A stretch of 64,000 bases of DNA from Vibrio pelagius (lineage in GTDB: Bacteria; Pseudomonadota; Gammaproteobacteria; Enterobacterales; Vibrionaceae): NCBI RefSeq assembly GCF_024347575.1, contig NZ_AP025504.1:1240001-1304000 (forward strand), in the 5' to 3' direction. Below the pieces are notes generated by a model. The model ran no database searches. It was not told the origin of the DNA and was given only the letters and a program-made list of their open reading frames with translations. How positions within the stretch are numbered: position 1 is the first letter of the stretch; each line of letters begins with the position of its first letter. Both the position numbers and the translations under genes were made by a program. This document shows, one piece after another, positions 37,092 to 45,871 of the stretch.

Positions 37092-38234
37092 TCAGTATTG
37101 CCAGTTCATACCTAGCATGACGCGGTGGTTATCACGCTCTGTGCTGTCGTAAAGTTTGTACTTTGAGTAGCTGTATTCCCCACCGAGTGTCAGGTTTGGT
37201 GTTACAGACCAAAGTAGATTTGCCATGCCGTATTGGGTTGAATTTAATGTGACAGGGTTCACTTCACTTTGGTTATCCAGAGGCTCGGCTGATACTTTTC
37301 CATATGCAAAGATTGACTTGAGGTCGTCTTGCCACGCACGTGTGTAGGTTGATAGAAGAGTGCGAGTGCCACGCAGATCCAGCTCTTGACTGGTTTCATT
37401 CCAAGTGGCGCCGACGCCAGCTAAACCGACTAGGTAGCGGTCAGTACCTTCACCGACATTACCAAGAAGCGTGATTCGATCTTGAGCGGTGATGTCCCAT
37501 CCAGCAGAGAGCTGAACGCCGTAACCCCACTGACGATGTGTGTCTCCTTCATTGGTAACACGCAGTTCATTAAACACGCTCGTAGCTCGCACCCAAGCAC
37601 TTTGGTTAGCCCACTCTGCAGCTAAGGCTATGGCTGGTGAAGAACCTGATTTATCGAGTTTGTCAGCGACTTCGTTCGGGATGTTGATACCGTCATTGGT
37701 GCTACTTTCAAGTGCGATGTCGTACTTAAACTCACCTGAATTCTGTGTCCAACGAACTAAAGGCTGACGCATGAACGCAGCGCCACTTACAGTAGCTTCT
37801 GCAACCGATTGGGGAATGTTGCGCAAATCCATGTAAGTAGACCAAGTTTGACCTGCCAGTAATTGGCCTTGCTCCATTGTCCAAGCAACATAGGCTTCAC
37901 GCAGGCGTGGTGACATACCGCTGTCATTGTTTTCGTTAAAGTCCATCACCACATGTGAACGAAGACCAGAGCCATCTGCCAGTGTCTGTGATGTGCCAAA
38001 ACGGATTTGCGATAGTGAGGCATCTATTTTTGTATCACTATTCTCACTTGGTGCTGCTAATAAGGCAGTACCTGGAATATTGATGCCCACGCCTGCCACG
38101 TCGGTGTCATACAAAAGTACGGTATTGATAGAGCCGCTGAAGTGAAAGTCGATATCAGATGCTTGAGAGGCTGCAATACTGCTGGTACTCAACATAGCTA
38201 GCGAACATGCTAAGGTAAGGTGCTTAATTCTCAT
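37092..38234 (-). CDS. DcaP-like outer-membrane porin
   Basis: A 380-aa protein. Signal peptide (LTLACSLAMLSTSSIAAS), then a beta-barrel pattern starting DIDFHFSGSINTVLLYD and ending in an aromatic residue (MLGMNWQY) as the BAM complex requires. LSQIRFGTSQTL and AYVAWTMEQGQLLAGQTWST match the DcaP trimeric porin family, which takes up small, often anionic, organic molecules. It sits between the efflux operon and another outer-membrane protein, with the amidohydrolase cassettes on both sides, so uptake of the same class of compound is a reasonable inference. Confidence 0.8.
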   Translation of the reverse strand: MRIKHLTLACSLAMLSTSSIAASQASDIDFHFSGSINTVLLYDTDVAGVGINIPGTALLAAPSENSDTKIDASLSQIRFGTSQTLADGSGLRSHVVMDFNENNDSGMSPRLREAYVAWTMEQGQLLAGQTWSTYMDLRNIPQSVAEATVSGAAFMRQPLVRWTQNSGEFKYDIALESSTNDGINIPNEVADKLDKSGSSPAIALAAEWANQSAWVRATSVFNELRVTNEGDTHRQWGYGVQLSAGWDITAQDRITLLGNVGEGTDRYLVGLAGVGATWNETSQELDLRGTRTLLSTYTRAWQDDLKSIFAYGKVSAEPLDNQSEVNPVTLNSTQYGMANLLWSVTPNLTLGGEYSYSKYKLYDSTERDNHRVMLGMNWQY

Positions 38235-38279
38235 ATTTGTCTTTTGGTAGTAATAGAATAAGGGGATGTATTGGCTTAC

Positions 38280-39044
38280 TTAGAAGTAGTGACGTACGCC
38301 TAACCAAGTGGTTGTTTCCCAGTCAGCATCGAGGTCCGTACCGTTAACACTGAGTGTCGATTTAGAAAAATCGAATCGGGTGTTAATCCATGTTGTGCGG
38401 TTACTATTTAGTGGCGCGTTGATTCCAGACTTCACGGTGATGTTCTGTACATCTAACGTATCGCCAGACAAGCTTTGCAGTTCAGGTGTCACAACAAAGT
38501 ATGCCCCGGTATCGCCAATATATTTTGCGGTAATTAAGCTGGCACCGAAGCCTGTTAAGTCGTCTTTAGTACCATCAGCCAATTCCATGTTGCCTGTAAT
38601 AGCACTTGCCATTGGGAAGATAAGTAAGCCTCCGACAGACTCAGGGTTTACGGCTGCGACAGCGCCCACAGCCAATAGATCATTTTTTACTGAGTTGGTG
38701 CGCGTATTAATGTAGTCAAAAGACACCCCCGCTTTTGGTGTTGCGCCAACACCAGTGTCAAAAACATGGAAGTATTGAACGCGGGAGTTTTGATAATCTA
38801 AGCCAAACTTGTCTGGATCGTTCTCTTCGTTGTCAAAGGTAGCTTCAGCAAGTAGAGCAAACTGTTGACCATTTTCCATACCACCGGCAACTTGGCCTTG
38901 CCATAGTAGGCTTGAGTCGCCACTGACCATCAGGGCAGTTTGGGTATAAACGTTAGTTACGTCCGCTGGATCAATAACTTCGTCAGCAAACGCAGGAGCA
39001 GATAGTGCAAGTGCTAAAGGAGGCAATAAAGCGAACTTTTTCAT
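38280..39044 (-). CDS. exported outer-membrane beta-barrel protein of unknown family
   Basis: A 254-aa protein with a clear signal peptide (FALLPPLALALSAPAFA) and alternating hydrophobic strands; the last residues (WLGVRHYF) form a C-terminal beta-signal. It would fit an 8-12-strand barrel. I do not recognise the family. Same strand as the porin, 45 bp apart, possibly co-transcribed. The 249 bp upstream to the araC terminator hold its promoter and an octamer TTGCGACA (39208) that also occurs before araC copy 1 (30279). Confidence 0.6.
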   Translation of the reverse strand: MKKFALLPPLALALSAPAFADEVIDPADVTNVYTQTALMVSGDSSLLWQGQVAGGMENGQQFALLAEATFDNEENDPDKFGLDYQNSRVQYFHVFDTGVGATPKAGVSFDYINTRTNSVKNDLLAVGAVAAVNPESVGGLLIFPMASAITGNMELADGTKDDLTGFGASLITAKYIGDTGAYFVVTPELQSLSGDTLDVQNITVKSGINAPLNSNRTTWINTRFDFSKSTLSVNGTDLDADWETTTWLGVRHYF

Positions 39045-39293
39045 TTTATTCTCTTTGAGTTAATTCGTCCCTGAAGCAAATTCAGTTTGTGATTCAATAG
39101 CGTTAATCCATTCTCTAACTATTTGTCGTTCCGTATTTTTAAACTCTTGGGAACTTTGAATTAAATTCTAGGTCTGAGAATTTTTAATCACAATTACGAA
39201 TACCATTTTGCGACATTAATAATTTTTGGTGACGCAAATTGTCGAGTTAATAAAATTTTATGAAGTTATTGAAATTTATTGATTGTAAATAAA
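39045..39293 (-). promoter_or_regulatory. AT-rich upstream region of the outer-membrane protein gene
   Basis: Gene-free region. Around 39208-39240 TTGCGACA and, after about 20 bases, TGACGCAAATTGTCG form related inverted half-sites (GCGACA / TGACGC), a plausible AraC-type operator. No convincing ORF. Confidence 0.35.
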
Positions 39294-39318
39294 AATGCCA
39301 CCTAAAAAAGGTGGCATT
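39294..39318 (-). terminator. terminator of araC copy 2
   Basis: Stem AATGCCACC / GGTGGCATT with a 7-base loop, followed on the minus strand by TTTTTATTT. It lies 62 bases after the araC stop. Confidence 0.88.
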
Positions 39319-39380
39319 AGATACGTTGGGAAGGAAAAAATGAAAAGTTATTTAAATTAATTAAATATAACTATATAAAT

Positions 39381-40346
39381 CTATTTATTAATATAATCAG
39401 TTATTGTTTTTCCGCTCTTTTTTTTGAAGAAACGACCAAAAGCTGTAACATTTGAGAAACCTAGTTCAGAAGCTACCTCTTTTGGGTTTGAAGTTTCGTC
39501 GAGCTTTTGCATTGCGTAATTGAGTTTCTCTTCAAGCATTAAACCTCGAAAAGTTACCTTCTTGGTAGACAATAAACGCTGCAGCGTTCGGACTGAAAGG
39601 TGGCACTCCTCAGCCAGCTTATTTACCGACCAGCATGGGTCAGTAACGTGACTTTTACAAAGTGCTCGAATTGTTTCTAGTGAGCCTTCGACTTCAACAG
39701 ATCGAGTATCGACAATTGGTTTGACGTCTCCCCGATCAATTGACAGGTCGGTAACCCAATAAATTGGGATATTTATCGAGACATCATAACGACCATTCAT
39801 TACTTGGAGCCTGATTTGTTGTTCATCGGGTATCAGCAATGAACTTCGTGATTGAGTAATGACTTTGGTTGGTGCGTATTCAGGAGCATAGTGACGAAGC
39901 ATTGAAATGAAATAGCCAATAAATAATTCATCGATATGTCGACTAGTATGCCGCACGGCTTTTTGCCTTATTAGGCCTAGAATAAGGCGGTCGCTGACAA
40001 TATCTATGTGATAAGAGGCATAATTCGACATGACGGTATTATTAGTAAAGACTTGAACAACACTGGTCAGAAACTGCTTATTGAGTTTACCGTCGTCGTA
40101 ATCCTCTTCAAATAGCTTAACGCCTAATGTGAACCCCAAATCATCTTCACCCAACAGCTCACTTACTGATTCGATAAATTTATAAATCGTTTCTGCGTAA
40201 TGAGTTTTATCTAATGAAGCTGCGCGTTCTAAGTCTTGGAATTCCTGTACATTCCCGAGTTTGCTCTGAACCATATCTTTACAATGGTTAGCAATTCTTT
40301 GGTTATACCGACTTTGTGTAATATGCAGTGTTGCCAATTCTCTCAC
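39381..40346 (-). CDS. AraC-family transcriptional regulator, copy 2
   Basis: A 321-aa protein. The N-terminal ligand-binding domain is of the AraC-type arabinose-binding-like group (TIYKFIESVSELLGEDDLGF, about residues 50-70; NYASYHIDIVSDRLILGLIR, about 120). C-terminal HTH pair: VNKLAEECHLSVRTLQRLL and VASELGFSNVTAFGRFFKK. The start assigned here is MRELATLHITQSRYN. Divergent from the second DUF3299-amidohydrolase operon across 131 bp, the same arrangement as copy 1, so each regulator probably controls its own neighbouring operon. The inducer is unknown. Confidence 0.88.
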   Translation of the reverse strand: MRELATLHITQSRYNQRIANHCKDMVQSKLGNVQEFQDLERAASLDKTHYAETIYKFIESVSELLGEDDLGFTLGVKLFEEDYDDGKLNKQFLTSVVQVFTNNTVMSNYASYHIDIVSDRLILGLIRQKAVRHTSRHIDELFIGYFISMLRHYAPEYAPTKVITQSRSSLLIPDEQQIRLQVMNGRYDVSINIPIYWVTDLSIDRGDVKPIVDTRSVEVEGSLETIRALCKSHVTDPCWSVNKLAEECHLSVRTLQRLLSTKKVTFRGLMLEEKLNYAMQKLDETSNPKEVASELGFSNVTAFGRFFKKKSGKTITDYINK

Positions 40347-40477
40347 TCCGAACCATTAATCAGAAGACATTTTACGCCATCAAATAATATACATGGCATA
40401 AAGTATCGACTTACATTGTAAGACGAATATCCCGCGTATTAAACTCATTTTCGTAAATTACCACTACGAGTATATAT

Positions 40478-41182
40478 ATGAGAGTTTTACGAATTTGCGT
40501 TTCATTACTATTAATGAGCATCGCATCGACGAGCTTTGCAAATGAATCCAAAATTGAATATGACTATGGATATGATGGCCAACAATTTCTCAGTTGGCGC
40601 TCACTCATCTTGCCAACGACAACTTTGGAAAACCCTTTTCAAGGAATGCCTTACCAGCAACTCGATACGCTCCGCACTTATACAACGTTAACAGAAAGGC
40701 TTAATACCCAACGAACCGAATTTAGTGACGAAGCGCTGAAATCATTTGAGACCGCACGTGACCAAGCGGCAGCGCAGCTTAAAGACGAGGGTCTGGATGC
40801 TGAGGAGTTGTACCAAACTCGTAATGCGATCATGGCACAACGTGAACATCAGATGAATAACCCAAATCCATTGGTTGTCGGTAAAAAGTGGAAGATGGCG
40901 GGATTCATGGCACCAGTCGAATTCGATGGTTTGCATGTCACTAAATTCTTCATGGTTCCAATAGCCGGAGCTTGTATTCACACCCCGGCACCACCTCCAA
41001 ACCAAATTGTCATGGTTGAGTATGAAAAGGGCATAGAACTTAAAGATTTATATAGCGGTTTTTGGGTTGAAGGCGTTCTTGAATCGGAAGCTGTTACTGA
41101 AGTGGCATCGTATTACGACGGCGAAAGTGATGTTGATGCAATTTACACAATGAAAGCAAAAGAGTTCCATTTTTTCGAATAA
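40478..41182 (+). CDS. DUF3299 exported protein, copy 2
   Basis: A 234-aa protein with a signal peptide (CVSLLLMSIASTSFA). It is colinear with copy 1 over its whole length: GxxFLSWRSL near the N-terminus against GELYLNWSSL, then MNNPNPLVVGKKWKMAGFMA against MNSPNPSVVNQTWKIPGFIA, and the shared core VPIAGACIHTPAPPPNQ. First gene of an operon with the second amidohydrolase (18 bp gap). Function unknown. Divergent from araC copy 2. Confidence 0.82.
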   Translation: MRVLRICVSLLLMSIASTSFANESKIEYDYGYDGQQFLSWRSLILPTTTLENPFQGMPYQQLDTLRTYTTLTERLNTQRTEFSDEALKSFETARDQAAAQLKDEGLDAEELYQTRNAIMAQREHQMNNPNPLVVGKKWKMAGFMAPVEFDGLHVTKFFMVPIAGACIHTPAPPPNQIVMVEYEKGIELKDLYSGFWVEGVLESEAVTEVASYYDGESDVDAIYTMKAKEFHFFE

Positions 41183-41200
41183 TAAAACATAGGAAAGATA

Positions 41201-42535
41201 ATGAAAGTATCTAACAAGGTCCTCTCTACTACAGCACTTGCTGTGGCAATGGCGTTGGCCTCACCTCTCGCACTAGCAGAAACATCTTCATACCTAATCA
41301 AAAACGCGCGTATTTTTGACGGCCAGAGCGAGAAACTAACTAAGCCTAAGTCAGTGTTGGTTGAAGGCAACAAGATCACGAAAATTTCGTCATCAATCAA
41401 AGCACCAGAAGGCGCAGAAGTTATCGATGCAGCGGGTAAAACGCTTTCTCCAGGTTTTATTGCTGTACACGAGCACATGATGAGTGCGCTGTCTTTCGGT
41501 GAAATCTTTACTAAAGACACTCGTTACAAAGCGTACGTTGCAACAACGACTGCTGAAACGTACCTGATGAACGGCTTCACCTCTATTCGTGATGTTGCTG
41601 GTAACACGTTCTCGCTAAAAGATGCCATCGACACTGGTTACATCCAAGGCCCACGTATCTACCCATCAGGGCCAATGATTTCTCAAACGTCTGGTCACTC
41701 TGATCACCGTTTCCAGTCTGACGGTAACGCAATGAAAGGCGGTACTTGGGATACGATGGAGCGTGAGGGCGATATGTTAATCCTTGATGGTGTGCCTGAA
41801 GTTCTTAAAGGTGTTCGTGAAGTTCTACGCCAAGGTGCATCTCAAATCAAGATCGCAGTAGGTGGCGGCACCGGTTCATACGCTGATCCTCTAGACACGG
41901 TTCAGTTCACTCCGGCTGAAATTAAAGCCGCGACGGACGCAGCAGGCGACTGGAACACTTACGTAACAGCACACGTTTACAACAGTGACGGTATCCGCCG
42001 CGCAGTTGACAATGGTGTTAAGTGTATTGAACACGCAAACCTAATCGACGAAGACACACTACGTTACATGATGGATAACGATGTATGGCTATCTCCACAG
42101 GTAATCGTATACACCTACATCCCTCGTGGCTACACGGAAGATCAAGCGGCGAAGCACCGTGAAGCATTCTCAGGTATTGATAACCTCTTCCGCACAGCGA
42201 AGAAGATCGGTTACGACAAGATTGCATTCGGTACTGACATCATCACTGACCCTGAAATGATGAAGCGTGCGAACGAAGAGTTTCGTCATCGTACAGAGTG
42301 GTTCACTCCAGCTGAAGTTATGAAGCAAGCGACCTACAACTCTGCGCAGCTTCTAGCGATGTCTGGTCCACGTAACCCGTACCCAGGGAAATTAGGTGTT
42401 ATCGAAGAAGGCGCACTAGCAGACATCCTTCTAATCGACGGTAACCCACTAGAAGACATCGAAGTTGTGGTTAACCCAACTGACAACCTAAAACTTATCA
42501 TGAAAGACGGCGAAATCTTTAAGAACACGCTTTAA
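41201..42535 (+). CDS. secreted metal-dependent amidohydrolase, copy 2
   Basis: A 444-aa protein. Signal peptide (STTALAVAMALASPLALAE). Same family as the 28111-29457 product: SPGFIAVHEHMM supplies the HxH pair, IKIAVGGGTGS the lysine region, VTAHVY and CIEHANLI the histidines, AFGTDI the Asp, and MSGPRNPYPGKLGVI is identical in order to TGPRNPYPGKLGVI in copy 1. The pocket sequence differs from copy 1 (for example HMMSALSFGE against HLTWNQGIWE), so the substrates may differ. RBS AGGAAAG is well placed. A good terminator follows at 42553. Confidence 0.88.
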   Translation: MKVSNKVLSTTALAVAMALASPLALAETSSYLIKNARIFDGQSEKLTKPKSVLVEGNKITKISSSIKAPEGAEVIDAAGKTLSPGFIAVHEHMMSALSFGEIFTKDTRYKAYVATTTAETYLMNGFTSIRDVAGNTFSLKDAIDTGYIQGPRIYPSGPMISQTSGHSDHRFQSDGNAMKGGTWDTMEREGDMLILDGVPEVLKGVREVLRQGASQIKIAVGGGTGSYADPLDTVQFTPAEIKAATDAAGDWNTYVTAHVYNSDGIRRAVDNGVKCIEHANLIDEDTLRYMMDNDVWLSPQVIVYTYIPRGYTEDQAAKHREAFSGIDNLFRTAKKIGYDKIAFGTDIITDPEMMKRANEEFRHRTEWFTPAEVMKQATYNSAQLLAMSGPRNPYPGKLGVIEEGALADILLIDGNPLEDIEVVVNPTDNLKLIMKDGEIFKNTL

Positions 42536-42552
42536 CTCTGATTAAATTGTTG

Positions 42553-42587
42553 AACAAAGAGCAGCTAATTTAGGTTGCTCTTTTGTT
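42553..42587 (+). terminator. terminator of the second amidohydrolase operon
   Basis: AAAGAGCA paired with TGCTCTTT, followed by TTGTT, 18 bases after the amidohydrolase stop. It separates this operon from the small membrane protein gene. Confidence 0.78.
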
Positions 42588-42628
42588 GTAAACACCTATC
42601 TACTAAGTTAAACCATTTGGAATAAATA

Positions 42629-43024
42629 ATGATTAAAACGGTTATTAAATACCAATATGTCTACACTGCCATGGCAATTGGCTTTTTGATTTGTAGTGGA
42701 GTAGTGGATTTTTTCACAGGTTCGCCTCTCAGTGTGGCGAATGTCCCTGTTTCAATCACTCTATTTACAACATACTGCTTCCTTATCTATAAATACTCCA
42801 CTAACCGTCGCATTTACCTAACGACAATGGTTTTCGCTATTCTACTGTTCTGCCTTGGCGGTGTATTTGGAAACCTACACGAATACTTTACGGTTGGTTT
42901 GGAAAATTACTACAATCTTCCTATTTTTATTCTTGCAGTTTCAATTAATGCCTTTGGTAGTATTTTCAACATTATTGCTCTGGCATTGACGTTGAAGGAC
43001 CAAGGGCCAGACGCACCAATTTAA
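42629..43024 (+). CDS. small integral membrane protein, unknown function
   Basis: A 131-aa protein with about four transmembrane helices (residues about 12-32, 42-58, 68-86 and 100-122) and short loops. GGAATAAATA before the ATG is an acceptable ribosome-binding site. No family recognised. It follows the amidohydrolase operon but is separated from it by a terminator. Confidence 0.65.
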   Translation: MIKTVIKYQYVYTAMAIGFLICSGVVDFFTGSPLSVANVPVSITLFTTYCFLIYKYSTNRRIYLTTMVFAILLFCLGGVFGNLHEYFTVGLENYYNLPIFILAVSINAFGSIFNIIALALTLKDQGPDAPI

Positions 43025-43217
43025 TTCATCTTGTGCTTTCGCTTTCAATATCTTCGTTTGTAAACCAGAGTGACAAGCCTTCATGCATAGTCACGCCCCA
43101 GAGGCGACGATCTATGTGGGTTGATTGCATTGGTTGGCAATGTGGTACTTAGCCAACAGGTGCTTAAGCGCCAGACCATTTTTATCGATCTGGCTGTTTA
43201 CCATTAAAGCAATAAAA

Positions 43218-43252
43218 AAGAGTGCCAGTCAGAGAAGTAGACGGGCATTCTT
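43218..43252 (-). terminator. terminator of the substrate-binding protein/GGDEF operon
   Basis: Stem AAGAATGCC / GGCACTCTT with one mismatch and an inner GTC/GAC extension, followed on the minus strand by TTTTTTATT. It begins 4 bases after the stop of the GGDEF gene. Confidence 0.75.
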
Positions 43253-43255
43253 GTT

Positions 43256-44575
43256 TTAAATTGCCTGATTGTAACCTAATTCATCGTCTTTATATAAAAC
43301 GACTTTAGACTGCTCGCTTAATTTTGCTTCATACATCGCTTTATCAGCAAGCTTCAACACATCTCTTCCATCTTTGGGGTAGAAAGCAACACCAATACTC
43401 GCACCTACCGATAACTGGTTTCCATCATATTCAATTGGCTTACAAATTTCCGAAAGAATTTTGTATACTATTTTAGTTGTCTTCTCTTCACATGTAAGTA
43501 AATCCAATACAACAACAAATTCATCCCCTCCAAAACGGCTAATAATATCTGTTTTTCTTGTGCTTTCAATCAGCCTTTTCGATACCTCTTGTAGGACTAT
43601 ATCGCCAGCATCATGCCCATAAGTATCGTTAATTTCTTTAAATCTGTCTAAATCAATGAAAACCACGGCTAGGTTTAACCCTGTGCGATCACTTTTGTCC
43701 ATCGACTTAACAAGCTCACGCTCCAATACCCGCCTGTTTAAAACGCCTGTCAAAGGGTCTTTTTCAGCCAGTAATTGAAGTCTTCTTTTCTGTTGTTTGA
43801 GTAATTTTGTTTGCGACTCTATTTCCAAACGCATTGATTGTTTGCTGACGACATTCTGATGCAGTAATCTCGTCATATCATTAAATTCATTACATATTTC
43901 TTGGAATTCTTTATCTAATCCATCTTTATTTATGCTGTAATCCAGTGTTCCATCTCTTAAGTGTTTAAAGCCCAGATTTAAAGATTTGGAGCCTTTGATG
44001 AAGCTCTTGAGAAGCAAGAAAGCAACAATAACTGATGTTATCGATAGTATTATCAAAGCCGGTGTGTAGTATTTCATAATGCTGACTAGTTGCGACTTTT
44101 CGTTTTGTATTGATTTTTTATGTGTTTGATTTAAAAACTGCTGCATCTCTTGAACTAGAATATTCATTCTGGACTTTATTATGCTATCTCTCTCGACCAG
44201 TTTAATTTTTTCTACTTTGAGTCGTTTTTCTTTATTGAATTTGACTTCATTTTGCAGTAAATCTTCAAGTTGATTTAATATATCATGAAGGTTGTTTGAT
44301 ACAAACTTATTCCTTTGATTCCATGATACGCTCAATCGTTCCTGTAACTCGATCAGTTCATTTAAACTACTCGCATCTTGGTAGTAGGCATAATTTTGAA
44401 GATATAATCGTAAAAGGTCTACATCCAACTGAAGTTCTATAATCAATAGGTGATTAAGGTTATTCTCGTTATTAGTTTTGTATTGATTCCCTAAAACTAA
44501 AGCTAAGTTACATATCAACAAAATGTTTAGGCTGCAAAGAATAAGCATTTTAACAAGCAGTGACTTTTTCATCAT
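43256..44575 (-). CDS. membrane-bound diguanylate cyclase (GGDEF)
   Basis: A 439-aa protein. TM1 (about residues 8-30), a periplasmic helical sensor region (about 31-170), TM2 (about 172-192), a HAMP-like linker with coiled coil, and a GGDEF domain starting DPLTGVLNRR. The active site GGDEF is intact and preceded by the allosteric inhibition site RKTD five residues upstream, so it should make c-di-GMP and be product-inhibited. Its ATG overlaps the stop of the substrate-binding protein gene (ATGA), so the two are made together and probably work together: the binding protein senses a ligand and the cyclase reports it. Confidence 0.92.
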   Translation of the reverse strand: MMKKSLLVKMLILCSLNILLICNLALVLGNQYKTNNENNLNHLLIIELQLDVDLLRLYLQNYAYYQDASSLNELIELQERLSVSWNQRNKFVSNNLHDILNQLEDLLQNEVKFNKEKRLKVEKIKLVERDSIIKSRMNILVQEMQQFLNQTHKKSIQNEKSQLVSIMKYYTPALIILSITSVIVAFLLLKSFIKGSKSLNLGFKHLRDGTLDYSINKDGLDKEFQEICNEFNDMTRLLHQNVVSKQSMRLEIESQTKLLKQQKRRLQLLAEKDPLTGVLNRRVLERELVKSMDKSDRTGLNLAVVFIDLDRFKEINDTYGHDAGDIVLQEVSKRLIESTRKTDIISRFGGDEFVVVLDLLTCEEKTTKIVYKILSEICKPIEYDGNQLSVGASIGVAFYPKDGRDVLKLADKAMYEAKLSEQSKVVLYKDDELGYNQAI

Positions 44576-45558
44576 TCATAAACCTTCTTTTGATAAATAT
44601 CATAACTTGTTCTCGTGATAATATTTCTGATATCTAGGTTTTTATTATTCAATTTTTTATTTATAATTGACCATCGATATTGAGCTTGCATGTTTGAAAT
44701 TAATGAAATATCGTTAGTTAGTAAAAATAAATAATCATCCCAGCCCCATTTTATTTGGTCAATATTGACATCTAATTTATTGGAAACTAAAAAAATAGTG
44801 GATTCTTTATTTTCATGCATCCAATCTATAGCGTTTGACAATGAATCTAGCAACGCCACCTCTTTATCTAAATCGTAGATTTCTTTTTTCTTTCTGATTA
44901 GATTGAAAGATAGCTGATGAATGTTACTCATCCCTATATTATTTACGGGAACGGTAGACTTCACTTTAGACAAAAATCCATAAGGTTCCCAAATTGAAAC
45001 TGCATCTATTTGATAGGATAGAAGTGCGGGTATTACATTATTCGGTTCTAAATAAATCCGTTCAACAGGAATCCCTTGCAATGACTGCGATATCAACTGA
45101 AGATCAAAATAAAATTCACTGGCGCTACCTTTTACTATTCCCACTTTTTTGTTGGATAGATCTTTTATTTCTTTCAATCCAACTGGTTCAAGTGTCAGGA
45201 GTTTCATGTCGTTATAAGATTTGACAAAACTCGATACAATCTCAACATTGTTGTTTTTATCGTACTGGAAAAGTACGACGGTTTCAGAAGCAGTAGCGTA
45301 ATCAACCGATTTGTTTTTCAGTAAATCAGCGCATTTAACCCCACCAAAACAAGGGATAATTTTTACATCTAGTCCGTTATCTCTGAACATACCTTGTTGT
45401 TGCGCGACAAAAAATGGAGCGCTTAGTGGAGTTTCAGAAACGGCCACGGTTATTTTATATAACTTCGAGTTTTGCGTGTTATAAGTTGTCATGCAGTATA
45501 AAATAGTAACGACTAATACAACTGAAGAAAATTGTAGCAAACGTCTCCGAGATACCAT
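44572..45558 (-). CDS. ABC-type substrate-binding protein (NMT1/THI5-like) without a transporter
   Basis: A 328-aa protein with a membrane-anchoring or signal segment at residues about 8-24 preceded by RRR. The body is a type II periplasmic binding protein of the NrtA/TauA/THI5-like group: FFVAQQQGMFRDNGLDVKII (about 50-70), DLSNKKVGIVKGSASEF and IDAVSIWEPYG are family landmarks. No permease or ATPase gene is nearby; instead it is coupled to the diguanylate cyclase by an ATGA overlap. I infer a sensory rather than a transport role. Ligand unknown (thiamin precursor, nitrate, sulfonate and others are all seen in the family). Confidence 0.83.
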   Translation of the reverse strand: MVSRRRLLQFSSVVLVVTILYCMTTYNTQNSKLYKITVAVSETPLSAPFFVAQQQGMFRDNGLDVKIIPCFGGVKCADLLKNKSVDYATASETVVLFQYDKNNNVEIVSSFVKSYNDMKLLTLEPVGLKEIKDLSNKKVGIVKGSASEFYFDLQLISQSLQGIPVERIYLEPNNVIPALLSYQIDAVSIWEPYGFLSKVKSTVPVNNIGMSNIHQLSFNLIRKKKEIYDLDKEVALLDSLSNAIDWMHENKESTIFLVSNKLDVNIDQIKWGWDDYLFLLTNDISLISNMQAQYRWSIINKKLNNKNLDIRNIITRTSYDIYQKKVYE

Positions 45559-45871
45559 TTAGCGCGTCCATCTAATAGAGATTATTCTTTATATAAACTT
45601 TAGTGCATATCGATTGAGGTGTGGAAATTATTTTTCCTCAGCCTGTCGTTAACTATGTGATCATGCTGACAAATATCCCTACTACTTTTGTGTATTAATT
45701 GGGAACCATTGATTTGAGTCAATGGCTTTTTCATACCATCCTATATAGATAGCCCAAATGCCTCAGATAGCTGACTATGAGCTTTTTAATGATTGAGCTG
45801 ATAGAAAGAATCCGTGGATAGCAAACAATAACGAGCAAGGTTGCTACAGCTTTGCGCGTAGTGGGTGGTAT
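45559..45871. other. intergenic region between the sensor operon and napGH
   Basis: A 313-bp divergent promoter region. The only clear element is the FNR-like box at 45709. No ORF with family resemblance was seen. Confidence 0.5.
45709..45722 (+). promoter_or_regulatory. FNR-type box upstream of napGH
   Basis: TTGATTTGAGTCAA matches the FNR consensus TTGAT-N4-ATCAA at 9 of 10 positions. It lies 150 bp before the napG start, so activation under oxygen limitation is likely. It could also serve the divergent operon. Confidence 0.6.

Noticed and set aside
28111..43024. This region as further CAST cargo
   Set aside because: The TGTTG end and TnsB-like sites at 27552-27656 face left, placing this region outside the element.
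43025..43217. Possible remnant gene after the small membrane protein
   Set aside because: Short broken frames on both strands; no stretch resembles a known protein.
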